Assembly (NCBI RefSeq): GCF_900090325.1
Contig: NZ_FMHW01000002.1
Location: 4,217,001-4,281,000, forward strand
Length of the DNA stretch: 64,000 nucleotides
DNA from: Micromonospora pallida
Lineage (GTDB): Bacteria > Actinomycetota > Actinomycetes > Mycobacteriales > Micromonosporaceae
Direction: 5' to 3'
Part shown: positions 45,121 through 55,417 of the stretch, one piece after another
Layout of the letters: the number at the start of each line of letters is the position of its first letter
How positions within the stretch are numbered: position 1 is the first letter of the stretch
Program-made: the position numbers and the translations under genes
Notes under the pieces: model-generated
The model's database searches: none
Seen by the model: only the letters and a program-made list of their open reading frames with translations
What the model was told of the DNA's origin: nothing

Positions 45121-46619
45121 GGTGTGCCCCCGGGGAAGACGGCGCGCACGTACGGGGCGCGTCGGTGCAGGTCGTCCGCCGCGTCGGCGGTGACGTTGAA
45201 GAGCGGTCCGGCGGCGAGGGTGTACGTCACGCCGAGCGCGACCAGCGCCACCGTCGGCCCGAGCATCAACGCGGGCAGCGGGGCGGGCGGATCGTCGGTG
45301 GCGGTCCGGTACGACCGCCAGAAGGCGATGTTCCACACCCGGGAGGCGGCGTAGAGGGTGCCGAGGCTGGTCGCCGCGCCGACGGCCACCAGCGTCCAGG
45401 GCAGCGCGCCGCCCGTCGCCGCGCCGGCCTGGAAGAGACCGAGCTTGCCGAGGAACCCCGGGAACGGCGGGATCCCGGCGAGGTTCATCGCCGGGACGAA
45501 GAACAGGACGGCGATCACCGGGGCGGCCCGGGCCAGGCCGCCGAGGCGGCGCAGGTCGGTGCTGCCGGCCCGCTGTTCGACCAGTCCGGCGACGAGGAAG
45601 AGCGCGGTCTGGACGGTGATGTGGTGCACCACGTAGAAGATCGCGCCGGTGAGCCCGGCCACCGTGCTCAACGCGACCCCGAAGATCATGTAGCCGATGT
45701 GGCTGACCAGGGTGAAGGAGAGCAGCCGCTTCAGGTCGGACTGGGCCACCGCGCCGAGGACGCCGACCAGCATGGTCAGCCCCGCCACCACCATCAGCAG
45801 GTCGTCGACCTGCCCGCCGGGGAAGAGCAGCGTCTCGGCGCGGATGACCGCGTACACGCCGACCTTGGTGAGCAGGCCGGCGAAGACCGCGGTGACCGGG
45901 GCGGGCGCGGTCGGGTAGCTGTCCGGCAGCCAGGCCGACAGCGGGACGACGGCGGCCTTGATGCCGAAGGCGAGCAGCAGCATCAGGTGCAGCGCCAGCC
46001 GCAGGTCCGGCGGCAGGGCGTCCAGCCGGCCGGCGAGCTGGGCCAGGTTGAGCGTGCCGGTCGCCGCGTAGACCAGCCCCACCGCGCTCAGGAAGATCAT
46101 CGACGCAAGGATGCTGACCACCACGTACGTCGAGCCGGTGCGGATCCGGACGTCCGTTCCGCCCAGGGTGATCAGCACGTAGCTCGCGGTCAGCAGGATC
46201 TCGAAGCCGACGAAGAGGTTGAACAGGTCGCCGGCGAGGAAGGCGTTGGTGACCCCGGCGGTCAGCACCAGGTAGGTCGGGTGGAAGATCGCCACCGGGG
46301 TGCCCTCACCCAGGTCGGACTGCCCCTGCCCGATGGAGTAGAGCAGCACGCAGAGCGTCACGGCGACCGAGATGGTCAACAGCAGGGCGGCGAGCTGGTC
46401 GGCGACCAGCACGATGCCGACCGGCGGTAGCCAGCCGCCGATCCGGACCACCATCGGCCCCTCGGTGTAGGCCCGGACGAGCAGCACCAGCGAGACGGTG
46501 AGCGTGGCGGTGAGCACGAGCACGCTGACCGCGCGCTGCGCCCTCGGCCACGGCAGGATCAGGGTCAGGGCCGCGCCCAGCAGCGGAATCACCACGGGCA
46601 GCGGCACCAGCGCGGTCAC
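45117..46619 (-). CDS. mrpD: Na+/H+ antiporter subunit MrpD
   Basis: A 500-residue proton-translocating subunit of about 14 helices, related to NuoN/NuoM. Functional lysine/glutamate regions include LFNLFVGFEILLTASYVLIT and LAFGIKAAVVPLSAWLPDSY, then GLLTKVGVYAVIR. GTG at 46619 overlaps mrpC by 4 nt. Confidence 0.94.
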   Translation of the reverse strand: MTALVPLPVVIPLLGAALTLILPWPRAQRAVSVLVLTATLTVSLVLLVRAYTEGPMVVRIGGWLPPVGIVLVADQLAALLLTISVAVTLCVLLYSIGQGQSDLGEGTPVAIFHPTYLVLTAGVTNAFLAGDLFNLFVGFEILLTASYVLITLGGTDVRIRTGSTYVVVSILASMIFLSAVGLVYAATGTLNLAQLAGRLDALPPDLRLALHLMLLLAFGIKAAVVPLSAWLPDSYPTAPAPVTAVFAGLLTKVGVYAVIRAETLLFPGGQVDDLLMVVAGLTMLVGVLGAVAQSDLKRLLSFTLVSHIGYMIFGVALSTVAGLTGAIFYVVHHITVQTALFLVAGLVEQRAGSTDLRRLGGLARAAPVIAVLFFVPAMNLAGIPPFPGFLGKLGLFQAGAATGGALPWTLVAVGAATSLGTLYAASRVWNIAFWRSYRTATDDPPAPLPALMLGPTVALVALGVTYTLAAGPLFNVTADAADDLHRRAPYVRAVFPGGTP

Positions 46620-47089
46620 CGGCCGCCGTCCTCGGGTGCGTTCGGCGACCGGTCGACCTGCTCGGGGTCGTCCCCTGGTCCCTCCCCACCCAGGTCCGCC
46701 GCCGGCACGGCGTCCCGGTCGGCGAGCCCCACGATCTGCCGGTCCTCCGGGTCGTCCCGGACCTCGTCGTGGGCGGTGAGCAACCAGCTCCGGTACGCCA
46801 CGGCCAGCAGGAACGCGGCCAGGCCCAGGGTGATCACGATGGCGGTGAGGATCATCGCCTGGGGCAGCGGGTCGCTCATGCGATTCACCGGGTTGACGCC
46901 GACCAGCGGGGCCTCCCCGGCCGGGCTGCTGATCAGGATCAGCACGTTGACCCCGTTGCTGACCAGGATCACGCCGAGCAGGACCCGGGTGAGGTTGCGT
47001 TCCAGCAGCAGGGTGACCCCGGTCGCGACGAGCACCCCGACGATCAGTGCCAGCACCAGCGAGGGGCCGTCGCCCGACCCGGCGGTCAT
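46616..47089 (-). CDS. mrpC: Na+/H+ antiporter subunit MrpC
   Basis: A 157-residue NuoK-like subunit with three helices (LALIVGVLVATGVTLLLERN, LLGVILVSNGVNVLIL, AMILTAIVITLGLAAFLLAV) and the family signature DPLPQAMILTAIVI. A 45-residue acidic tail follows. It overlaps mrpA and mrpD by 4 nt each. Confidence 0.94.
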   Translation of the reverse strand: MTAGSGDGPSLVLALIVGVLVATGVTLLLERNLTRVLLGVILVSNGVNVLILISSPAGEAPLVGVNPVNRMSDPLPQAMILTAIVITLGLAAFLLAVAYRSWLLTAHDEVRDDPEDRQIVGLADRDAVPAADLGGEGPGDDPEQVDRSPNAPEDGGR

Positions 47090-49920
47090 CGTTGCCCGCC
47101 CCGCCGGTCGGCCACCAGGCCCCGGGCCGCCTGGCCGCCGGCCTGGATCTGGCGGTCCACCTCCGCGCCGAGGGCACGTAGGACGTCCAGTGCCAGCCCG
47201 ATGACGACGAGGTAGACCCCGACGTCGAAGATCAGGGAGGTGACCAGGTAGAAGTCACCGATTCCGGGCAGGCGCAGGTCGATCCGGCTGCTGTCCAGCA
47301 TGTTCCCCGTGGCCACCAGCGCCACCACCCCGCTGCCCACCGCAGTCCCCAGCCCGACACCGAGCACCGTGCCGGCCCCCACCGGTGCGGCGTCCTCCAG
47401 TTCGTACCGGCCGCCGGCCAGGTAACGCAGGGTCAGCGCCAGCGCCGCCACCAGCCCGCCGACGAAGCCGCCACCGGGTGCGTTGTGCCCGGAGAAGAGC
47501 AGGAAGAGGGAGAAGATCACGACACTGTGGAAGATCAGCCGGGTGACCACCTCGAAGACCAGCGAGCGGCGGCGCTCGTGCAGGGTGGGTCCGCCCCGGA
47601 GCCAGACCCGTTGCCCCGGCCGGGGACGGCCGCCGGAGGTGCCGCCGCGCCGTGGGCGGGGATCGGTGCGGGAGCGTTCGAAGACCAGGCTGGCCACCCC
47701 GGTGGCCGCCACCACGAGCACCGACATCTCGCCGACGGTGTCCCAGGCGCGGATGTCGACCAGGATCACGTTGACCACGTTGTGGCCGTACGCCTGCTCG
47801 ACCGCGAGCCGGGGGAACTCCACCGAGATCGGGGGGAGGCGGCGGCTGCCGGCCGCCGCGACGGCCAGGCCGGCGAGGACCGCCCCGACCGTCACCCCGA
47901 TCCCCCGGCGGATCCACCGGCTGCGCCGCAGGGGACGGACCGAGAAGCGGGGCGGCAGCCGACGCAGCGCCAGCACGAAGAGGGTGATCGTCGCGGTCTC
48001 GACGAGGATCTGGGTCAACGCAAGGTCGGGCGCGCCGTGCACCACGAAGATCATCGCGGTGCCGTAGCCGGTCACGCCGACCAGCAGCATCGCGGTCAGC
48101 CGGGTCCGGGCGCCCACGGCGAGCACCGCCGCCACCGTGACGACCAGCGCGACCACGGCCTGGACCGGGCTGTCCCAGAGCCGGGTGGGCACCGGCCAGG
48201 GCCGGACCAGCAGCATCGCCCCGCCCGGGAGCAGCACCAGGACGGCGAGGATGGTGCCGAGGTACTGCGGCAGCGAGCCACGCTGGATCCGGCTGGTCAG
48301 CTCGATCGCGGCGCGGTCGAAGAGATGGGTGACGCCCTCGTACAGCTCCGATCCGGACATCGGAGCGCGCAGCCGGGCCAGTGCCGGGGCGAGCCGGCCG
48401 CGTCCCAAAAAGAGCAGTCCACCCGCCGCGAGGACCAGCACGGACAACCCCAGCGCGGGCTGGAGCCCGGACCAGAGCGCCAGCGGGTGGTCGGTGCCGG
48501 GGAACCCGGCGGCGTACGGGGTGAGGAGGGCACCGACCGGCCCGGCGAGGGGCCCGAGGAGGAGACTGGCCAGGCCCAGCAGGACCGGGGGGACGAGCAG
48601 CGCCCGTCCCGGCCGGCGTACCGTCACCGGCCCGACCCCGGGCTTGTCGGCGAAGGCGCCCCAGACGAAGCGGACGCTGTAGGCGACAGTGAGGGCCGAA
48701 CCGACCAGCACGACGCCGAGAGTGAGCGGGTCGTCGAGGAACGCGTACAGGACGGCTTCCTTGGCCACGAACCCGACCAGCGGCGGCACCCCGGCCATGG
48801 ACGCGGCGGCGAGGAGCGCGACGGTCCCCGGCAGCGGCAGCCGCCGCCACAGTCCGGTCAGCTCCCGCAGGTCCCGGGTGCCGGTGACGTGGTCGACGAT
48901 CCCGACGACCAGGAAGAGCGTCGCCTTGAACAGGGCGTGCGCCAGCAGCAGCGCCAACCCGGCGAGCGCCGCCTCCCGGGTACCCACGCCGGTCACCGCC
49001 ACCAGCAGCCCGAGCTGGCTCAGCGTCCCGTACGCCAGCAGCAGCTTCAGGTCGGTCTGGCGCAGCGCCGCCCAACCACCGACGATCAGGGTGGCGAGCC
49101 CGGCCACGGCGGTGACCGGCCGCCAGGGTGGGGTGTGCGCCAGCACCGGGGCCAGCAGGGCGACCAGGTAGACGCCGGCCTTCACCATGGCCGCCGCGTG
49201 CAGGTACGCGCTGACCGGGGTGGGCGCGGCCATCGCCGCCGGCAGCCACGCGGTGAACGGCAGAACGGCCGACTTCGCCAGCGCCCCCACCAGCACGAGC
49301 AGGACGGCGACGGTCAGGTGTCCGCCGCCGGGCGGCGCGGCGACGATCTCCGACCAGCGGTACGTGCCGGCCCGTTGCCCGATCATGACGAACCCGACGA
49401 GCATCGCCAGCCCGCCCAGCGTGGTGACGGTCAGGGCCTGGGCGGCGGCCCACCGGCTGGCCCGCCGCTCCGGGTGGTGGCCGATCAGCAGGTACGAGAA
49501 GACCGTGGTGAGTTCCCAGCACACGTAGAGCAGGAGCAGGTTGTCGGCGAGGACCAGACCGAGCATCGCCCCGGCAAAGGCCACGAGGACGCCGACGAAG
49601 CGGCCGAGTTCCGGCTCGGTCGGGGAGAGGTAGCCGGCGCAGTAGACCAGCACCAACGCGCCGATCCCGCCGACCAGCAGGGTCATCAACCAGGACAGGG
49701 TGGTGAGCCGTAGCGCCAGGTCGAGTTCGAGGTGACGGATCCAGGGATGGGTCTCGGCCAGCGCGCCCCCGTCGCGGACCGCCGGGGTACGCGCGACGGC
49801 CCAGCCGAACGCGGCGGCGGGGGCGAGGGCGAGCGGGTAGCAGGCCCGCCGACCCCACCACCGGACCAGCAACGGCGCGAGCAGGGCCGCCACGAGGTGG
49901 AGGATCAGCAGTACGAACAC
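47086..49920 (-). CDS. mrpA: Na+/H+ antiporter subunit MrpA with fused MrpB domain
   Basis: A 944-residue subunit, first gene of the mrp operon. The NuoL-like part (about 1-500) has LLLYVCWELTTVFSYLLIGH, LAKSAVLPFTAWLPAAMAAP and SAYLHAAAMVKAGVYL. A hydrogenase-4-like and MbhD/E region follows. The last 150 residues are an MrpB domain (VVIFSLFLLFSGHNAPGGGF, FDVGVYLVVIGLALDVL). The complex exchanges Na+ for H+ at the membrane and supports pH and salt tolerance. GTG at 49920. Confidence 0.95.
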   Translation of the reverse strand: MFVLLILHLVAALLAPLLVRWWGRRACYPLALAPAAAFGWAVARTPAVRDGGALAETHPWIRHLELDLALRLTTLSWLMTLLVGGIGALVLVYCAGYLSPTEPELGRFVGVLVAFAGAMLGLVLADNLLLLYVCWELTTVFSYLLIGHHPERRASRWAAAQALTVTTLGGLAMLVGFVMIGQRAGTYRWSEIVAAPPGGGHLTVAVLLVLVGALAKSAVLPFTAWLPAAMAAPTPVSAYLHAAAMVKAGVYLVALLAPVLAHTPPWRPVTAVAGLATLIVGGWAALRQTDLKLLLAYGTLSQLGLLVAVTGVGTREAALAGLALLLAHALFKATLFLVVGIVDHVTGTRDLRELTGLWRRLPLPGTVALLAAASMAGVPPLVGFVAKEAVLYAFLDDPLTLGVVLVGSALTVAYSVRFVWGAFADKPGVGPVTVRRPGRALLVPPVLLGLASLLLGPLAGPVGALLTPYAAGFPGTDHPLALWSGLQPALGLSVLVLAAGGLLFLGRGRLAPALARLRAPMSGSELYEGVTHLFDRAAIELTSRIQRGSLPQYLGTILAVLVLLPGGAMLLVRPWPVPTRLWDSPVQAVVALVVTVAAVLAVGARTRLTAMLLVGVTGYGTAMIFVVHGAPDLALTQILVETATITLFVLALRRLPPRFSVRPLRRSRWIRRGIGVTVGAVLAGLAVAAAGSRRLPPISVEFPRLAVEQAYGHNVVNVILVDIRAWDTVGEMSVLVVAATGVASLVFERSRTDPRPRRGGTSGGRPRPGQRVWLRGGPTLHERRRSLVFEVVTRLIFHSVVIFSLFLLFSGHNAPGGGFVGGLVAALALTLRYLAGGRYELEDAAPVGAGTVLGVGLGTAVGSGVVALVATGNMLDSSRIDLRLPGIGDFYLVTSLIFDVGVYLVVIGLALDVLRALGAEVDRQIQAGGQAARGLVADRRGGQR

Positions 49921-49981
49921 GCGTCCTCCCGGTAGGTGGCAGCGCCCGGCGGGGCGCTCTCCGGCTACCAGGGATCACACG

Positions 49982-50581
49982 TCAGACAGTGGGACCTATG
50001 GGACGCTTTGCGAAAATTGCCCGGTTTACCACCCGGTCGGCGTCGCTCGACCGCCGGGACGCCTCCGGCGGGGCGGGCCGCTCGGCAGGCCGACCAGCGA
50101 CCGGTACGGGTGACTCGGCGGACCGGCCGGCGAGCGGGGCGGATCGGTCAGCGGATCGGCCGGGGACCGGCACGGCCGGCTCGGTGGATCGGCCGGCGAT
50201 CGGGGCGGACCGACTGGCGACCGGCACGGCCCGCTCCCGCGGCGCGCCGTCGCGGCGGGACTCCACCAGCAGGTCCGGGCGGCCGAGCTGGACGGCCACC
50301 CGGTTGACCAGCCGCTGCGCGGCGGCGAGGGAACGCACCGAGAGCAACCGACCCCGACTCTCCCGGCGTAGGACGAAGTAGTGCACGGCGGCCCGCACCT
50401 GGGCGCGGTCGGCGGCGCTGGCCTGGGCGGTCTCCGCGACCAACTCCCGCAGGCAGCGGGCGAGCCGCTCGGCCAACTCCAACTCGGGGCCGTCCAGGCC
50501 GACCCGAACGGCGGCGAGGTGGCTGTCGACCTTGCGGATGAGCACATCGGTGCCGGGCTCGAAGCCTCGCTCCACGGCCAT
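49982..50581 (-). CDS. Hypothetical protein with Ser/Arg/Pro repeat tail
   Basis: A 199-residue protein not recognised. The first 110 residues look folded and helical (ELELAERLARCLRELVAET, RAAVHYFVLRRESRGRLLSV, SLAAAQRLVNRVAVQLGRPD). From about 115 on, a degenerate repeat of the type VPVAGRSA occurs about five times. GGGAGGGGAGCCGG precedes the ATG. It is divergent from lhr, with a perfect palindrome between them. Confidence 0.65.
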   Translation of the reverse strand: MAVERGFEPGTDVLIRKVDSHLAAVRVGLDGPELELAERLARCLRELVAETAQASAADRAQVRAAVHYFVLRRESRGRLLSVRSLAAAQRLVNRVAVQLGRPDLLVESRRDGAPRERAVPVASRSAPIAGRSTEPAVPVPGRSADRSAPLAGRSAESPVPVAGRPAERPAPPEASRRSSDADRVVNRAIFAKRPIGPTV

Positions 50582-50647
50582 CCGGCTCCCCTCCCCCGAC
50601 CGGCGTTGCCGGAGAAGTTACCTTCTGTTGCCACAGCCTAGCAAGCA

Positions 50648-50664
50648 GTTAAGTAAGACTTAAC
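50648..50664. promoter_or_regulatory. A+T-rich palindromic operator candidate between lhr and the 199-residue gene
   Basis: GTTAAGT-AAG-ACTTAAC is a perfect 7-bp inverted repeat around 3 bp, 67 bp from the minus-strand start and 108 bp from lhr. Such A+T-rich symmetry stands out in this G+C-rich DNA and fits a repressor site. Confidence 0.5.
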
Positions 50665-50771
50665 GCGCAAGCGCCCCATCCCGGTCGGTAGCCGCCCAGC
50701 CGGACCGCAGCCGATCCCGACGACCCGCGCGAGCAGCGCCGTTGTCGTACCGGCGAGGCAGGATGGAAGGC

Positions 50772-53700
50772 GTGACGGAGATGCTGGCGGGGTTCGGCGC
50801 GCCGACCCGGGAGTGGTTCACCGCCGCCTTCGCCGCACCCACCCCCGCCCAGTCCGGCGCCTGGCGGTCGGTGGCGGCCGGCCGGCACGCCCTGGTCGTC
50901 GCCCCAACCGGCTCCGGCAAGACGCTCGCCGCGTTCCTCTGGTCCATCGACCGGCTGGCCCGCGAGCCGGTCCCGGAGGACCCCCGGCGACGCTGCCGGG
51001 TGCTCTACGTCAGCCCGCTGAAGGCCCTGGCGGTGGACGTCGAGCGGAACCTGCGCACCCCGCTGGCCGGCATCCGGCAGGCGGCCACCCGACTCGGGGT
51101 CACTCCCTACGACATCACCGTCGGCATGCGTACCGGCGACACCCCGGCCGACGAGCGCCGGGCCTTCGCGCGCACCCCGCCGGACATCCTCATCACCACC
51201 CCGGAGTCGCTGTTCCTGCTGCTCACCTCGGCGGCCCGGGACTCCCTGCGCGGGGTCGAGACGGTGATCGTCGACGAGGTGCACGCGGTGGCCGGCACGA
51301 AACGCGGCGCGCACCTGGCCCTCTCCCTGGAACGCCTCGACGAGCTGCTCCCCCGGCCGGCGCAGCGGATCGGCCTGTCCGCCACGGTCCGCCCGATCGA
51401 CGCCTGCGCCCGGTTCCTGGGCGGTTCCCGGCCGGTCGACGTGGTGCAACCGCCGGCCGCCAAGACCATCGAGGTCAGCGTCCAGGTGCCGGTGGAGGAC
51501 ATGACCCGCCTCGACGACGTCGAACCCCCGGAGGACGACCTGGGCGGTCCCGGCCCCCGACGGGCCTCGATCTGGCCGGCGGTCGAGGAGCGGGTCCTCG
51601 CCCTGGTCCGGGCACACCGCTCGACGATCGTTTTCACCAACTCGCGGCGCAGCGCCGAACGGCTCTGCGCCCGCCTCAACGAGCTGGCCGCCGACCCGCC
51701 ACCGGTGTCGCCCCGACCGCCGGCCGAGATCATGGCCCAGTCCGGCACGGCTGGCGGGGCCGCCCCGGTGATCGCCCGCGCCCACCACGGCAGCGTGTCC
51801 CGGGAGGAACGCAAGCACATCGAGGAGGCGCTCAAGTCCGGGCAGTTGCCCTGCGTGGTCGCCACCTCCAGCCTGGAGCTGGGCATCGACATGGGCAGCG
51901 TCGACCTGGTCGTGCAGGTCGAGGCGCCCCCGAGCGTCGCGGCGGGCCTGCAACGCGTCGGCCGGGCCGGGCACCAGGTCGGCGCGGTCTCCCGGGGCGT
52001 GGTCTTCCCCAAACACCGTGGCGACCTGCTCTCCTGCACGGTCGTGGCGGACCGGATGGCCGCCGGGGCGATCGAGGAGCTGCACCACCCGCGCAACCCG
52101 CTCGACGTGCTCGCCCAGCAGATCGTCGCGATGGTCGCCCTGGAGCCGTGGCCGGTCGGCGACCTGGCCGTCCTGGTCCGCCGGGCCGCGCCCTTCGCCG
52201 AGCTGCCCGACTCGGCCCTGCACGCGGTGCTGGACATGCTCTCCGGGCGGTACCCGTCGACCGCATTCGCCGAGCTGCGCCCCCGCCTGGTCTGGGACCG
52301 CGCCACCGACGTGCTCACCGGCCGGCCGGGCGCGCAGCGGCTCGCGGTAACCAGCGGCGGCACCATCCCCGACCGGGGGCTGTTCGGGGTCTTCCTCGCC
52401 GGGGCGGAACGCGCCGCCCGGGTCGGCGAGCTGGACGAGGAGATGGTCTACGAGTCCCGGGTGGGGGACGTCTTCCTGCTCGGCTCGTCGTCCTGGCGGA
52501 TCGAGGACATCACCCCCGACCGGGTGCTGGTCTCCCCCGCCCCCGGGCAGGCCGCCCGGATGCCGTTCTGGAAGGGCGACCAGGCGGGCCGCCCGGTCGA
52601 GCTGGGCCGGGCGATCGGCGCCCGGGTGCGGGCACTGCTGCGACAGGACAACGAGACGGCGGTCGCGGCGCTGCGCGCCGGCGGGCTGGACGACTGGGCC
52701 GCCGGCAACCTCATGGCATACCTGCGCGAGCAGCAGGCGGCCACCCGCTCCCTGCCGGACGACCGGACGGTGCTGGTCGAGCGCTTCCGGGACGAGCTGG
52801 GTGACTGGCGGCTGGCCGTGCACAGCGTGCTCGGCGCCCGGGTCAACGGGCCGTGGGCGCTGGCGATCGGCCGCCGACTGGCCGAGCGGTACGGCGTGGA
52901 CGCCCAGGTCATGCCCTCCGACGATGGCATCGTGGTGCGCCTGCCGGACACCGCCGACGCCCCGCCCGGCGCTGACGTGGTCGCCTTCGACCCAGACGAG
53001 ATCACCCAGTTGGTCGAGGAGTCGGTCGGTACGTCCGCGCTCTTCGCCGCCCGGTTCCGCGAGTGCGCGGCCCGCTCCCTGCTGCTGCCCCGCCGGGATC
53101 CGCGCCGCCGCCAGCCGCTCTGGCAGCAGCGGCAGCGCGCCGCGCAACTACTCGACGTCGCCCGGGAGTACGCCGACTTCCCGGTCACCCTGGAGGCCGC
53201 CCGGGAGTGCCTCCAGGACGTCTTCGACCTGCCCGCGCTGACCACGCTGATGCGGGAGCTGACCACCCGGAAGGCCCGCCTGGTCGAGGTGGAGACGACC
53301 CAGCCGTCGCCGTTCGCCCGGTCCCTGCTCTTCGGGTACGTCGGCGCGTTCCTCTACGAGGGGGACGCCCCGCTGGCCGAGCGGCGGGCCGCCGCCCTGG
53401 CGCTGGACTCTGGCCTCCTCGGTGAGCTGCTCGGCCGGGTCGACCTGCGCGAGCTGCTCGACCCGACGGTGCTCGCCGAGACCGAGCGGCAACTGCGCTG
53501 GCTGACCGAGCAGCGCCGGCCCCGCGACGCCGAGGACGTGGTCGAACTGCTCCGGGTGCTCGGCGACCTGACCGACGCGGAGCTGGCCGAGCGGGGCGTA
53601 CCGGCGGACTGGCCGACCGGGCTGGCCGCCGCCCGCCGGGTGCTGCGGCTGCGGGTCGCCGGGCAGGAACGCTGGGTCGGCGTGGAGGACGCCGCCCGGC

Positions 53701-55298
53701 TGCGGGACGCGCTCGGCGTGGCGCTGCCGGTCGGGGTGCCGGAGGCGTACCTCGCCCCGGTCGCCGACCCGCTCGGCGACCTGGTCGCCCGGTACGCCCG
53801 TACGCACGGCCCGTTCCCGGCGGCGACCTGCGCGGCCCGCTTCGGGCTCGGCGTCGCCGTGGTGGAGCAGGCACTGCGCCGGCTCGCCGCGACCGGGAGG
53901 GTGGTCTCCGGGGAGTTCCTGCCGGACAGTGCCGGCACCCAGTGGTGCGACGCCGAGGTGCTACGCCTGCTACGCCGCCGCTCGCTGGCGGCGCTGCGCC
54001 GGGAAATCGAGCCGGTGCCGCCCCGAACGCTCGCCACCTTCCTGCCCCGCTGGCAGCAGGTCGGCGCGGCGGCCCGGGGCGTGGAGGCGCTCGCCGCCGC
54101 CGTCGAGCAGCTCCAGGGCGTGGCGTTGCCCGCGTCCGCGCTGGAACGGCTGGTGCTGCCGGCCCGGGTGGCCGACTACTCGCCCGCCTTCCTCGACGAA
54201 CTCTGCGCCAGCGGCGAGCTGGTCTGGGCCGGCTCGGGAGCGATCTCCGGCGGGGACGGCTGGGTCACCCTGGCGTACGCCGACACCGCGCCGCTGCTGC
54301 TCCCACCGCTCGACGGTGCGCTGACCCTGACCCCGGCGCACGCGGCGGTGCTGGACGCGCTGGCCGACGGGCAGGCGCTCTTCTTCCGGCCGCTCGCCGA
54401 CCGGGTGGGCGCCACGGACGACGCGGCCCTGACCGCCGTGCTGTGGGACCTGGTCTGGGCCGGTCACCTCACCAACGACACGCTCGCCCCGCTGCGCGCG
54501 CTGCTCGGCGGGGGCGGCGCGCACCGGACCCGACCCACCGCCCCGCGCACCCGGTACCGCCGCCCCGGCCGGGTGGCGCTGCCCAGCCGGGGCGGGCCAC
54601 CGACGGTGGCCGGACGCTGGTCCCGACTGCCGGACCGGGACATTGATCCGACCCGGCGGGCCGCCGCCCTGGCCGACCTGCTGCTGGAGCGGCACGGTGT
54701 GCTCACCCGGGGCGCGGTCGTCGCCGAGCAGGTGACCGGCGGGTTCGCCGCGGTCTACCCCGTACTGTCCGCGTTGGAGGAACGCGGGGCGGCCCGGCGC
54801 GGGTACTTCGTGGAAGGGTTGGGGGCGGCGCAGTTCGCGGTGCCCGGCGCGGTGGACCGGCTGCGTGCCCTCGCCGACACCGCCGACGGCGCACGCGCCC
54901 GCGGCGGGGCGCCGCTGGTGTTGGCGGCGACCGACCCGGCCAACCCGTACGGTGCGGCGCTGCCGTGGCCGGAACGGGTGGTCGACTCCGGTGACGGCGC
55001 CGCCCCGGCCACCGGTCACCGGGCTGGCCGCAAGGCCGGTGCCCTGGTCGTGCTGGTCGACGGCGAGCTGGTGCTCTACGTCGAGCGCGGCGGGCGGACC
55101 GTCCTGTCGTTCAGCGCCGAGGCCGACGTCCTCGCCGGGGCGGCGAAGGCGCTGGCCGACGCGGTGCACTCCGGCGCGCTCGGCGCGATCTCGGTGGAGC
55201 GGGCCGACGGCGGGGCGGTGCACGCCTCACCGCTGCGCGACGCGCTCACCGCCGCCGGCTTCCGGGCCACCCCACGCGGCCTCCGCCTACGCGCCTGA
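50772..55298 (+). CDS. lhr: ATP-dependent DNA helicase Lhr
   Basis: A 1508-residue superfamily-2 helicase. RecA-like domain 1 has PTPAQSGAWRSVAAG, Walker A APTGSGKT and the box DEVHAVAGTKRG; domain 2 has VATSSLELGIDMGSVDLVVQ and motif VI QRVGRAGHQVG. A winged helix and the Lhr core follow to about residue 850, and the actinobacterial long C-terminal domain occupies the rest. Lhr translocates 3'-5' on single-stranded DNA and unwinds RNA:DNA hybrids during repair. GTG 50772 is chosen; ATG 50763 and ATG 50781 are also possible. A Nei-type glycosylase gene lies downstream, a common pairing. Confidence 0.95.
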   Translation: MTEMLAGFGAPTREWFTAAFAAPTPAQSGAWRSVAAGRHALVVAPTGSGKTLAAFLWSIDRLAREPVPEDPRRRCRVLYVSPLKALAVDVERNLRTPLAGIRQAATRLGVTPYDITVGMRTGDTPADERRAFARTPPDILITTPESLFLLLTSAARDSLRGVETVIVDEVHAVAGTKRGAHLALSLERLDELLPRPAQRIGLSATVRPIDACARFLGGSRPVDVVQPPAAKTIEVSVQVPVEDMTRLDDVEPPEDDLGGPGPRRASIWPAVEERVLALVRAHRSTIVFTNSRRSAERLCARLNELAADPPPVSPRPPAEIMAQSGTAGGAAPVIARAHHGSVSREERKHIEEALKSGQLPCVVATSSLELGIDMGSVDLVVQVEAPPSVAAGLQRVGRAGHQVGAVSRGVVFPKHRGDLLSCTVVADRMAAGAIEELHHPRNPLDVLAQQIVAMVALEPWPVGDLAVLVRRAAPFAELPDSALHAVLDMLSGRYPSTAFAELRPRLVWDRATDVLTGRPGAQRLAVTSGGTIPDRGLFGVFLAGAERAARVGELDEEMVYESRVGDVFLLGSSSWRIEDITPDRVLVSPAPGQAARMPFWKGDQAGRPVELGRAIGARVRALLRQDNETAVAALRAGGLDDWAAGNLMAYLREQQAATRSLPDDRTVLVERFRDELGDWRLAVHSVLGARVNGPWALAIGRRLAERYGVDAQVMPSDDGIVVRLPDTADAPPGADVVAFDPDEITQLVEESVGTSALFAARFRECAARSLLLPRRDPRRRQPLWQQRQRAAQLLDVAREYADFPVTLEAARECLQDVFDLPALTTLMRELTTRKARLVEVETTQPSPFARSLLFGYVGAFLYEGDAPLAERRAAALALDSGLLGELLGRVDLRELLDPTVLAETERQLRWLTEQRRPRDAEDVVELLRVLGDLTDAELAERGVPADWPTGLAAARRVLRLRVAGQERWVGVEDAARLRDALGVALPVGVPEAYLAPVADPLGDLVARYARTHGPFPAATCAARFGLGVAVVEQALRRLAATGRVVSGEFLPDSAGTQWCDAEVLRLLRRRSLAALRREIEPVPPRTLATFLPRWQQVGAAARGVEALAAAVEQLQGVALPASALERLVLPARVADYSPAFLDELCASGELVWAGSGAISGGDGWVTLAYADTAPLLLPPLDGALTLTPAHAAVLDALADGQALFFRPLADRVGATDDAALTAVLWDLVWAGHLTNDTLAPLRALLGGGGAHRTRPTAPRTRYRRPGRVALPSRGGPPTVAGRWSRLPDRDIDPTRRAAALADLLLERHGVLTRGAVVAEQVTGGFAAVYPVLSALEERGAARRGYFVEGLGAAQFAVPGAVDRLRALADTADGARARGGAPLVLAATDPANPYGAALPWPERVVDSGDGAAPATGHRAGRKAGALVVLVDGELVLYVERGGRTVLSFSAEADVLAGAAKALADAVHSGALGAISVERADGGAVHASPLRDALTAAGFRATPRGLRLRA

Positions 55299-55417
55299 CC
55301 CCCCGCCGGCTGTACGGCTGACCGACCCGGCTGCGCGGCTGACCACCTCCGACAGCGCGCCCGACCGTCTCCGGCAGCCGGCTGACCGACCCGGCTGCCG
55401 GCCGGGCCGCCGCCGGC

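Noticed and set aside
47485..49713. 742-codon open frame opposite mrpA
   Set aside because: Composition (Arg, Gly, Asp, Gln, His) is that of antisense to hydrophobic codons; no start signal or family match.
50649..53147. 832-codon open frame opposite lhr
   Set aside because: Antisense shadow of a clear helicase; no recognisable motif.
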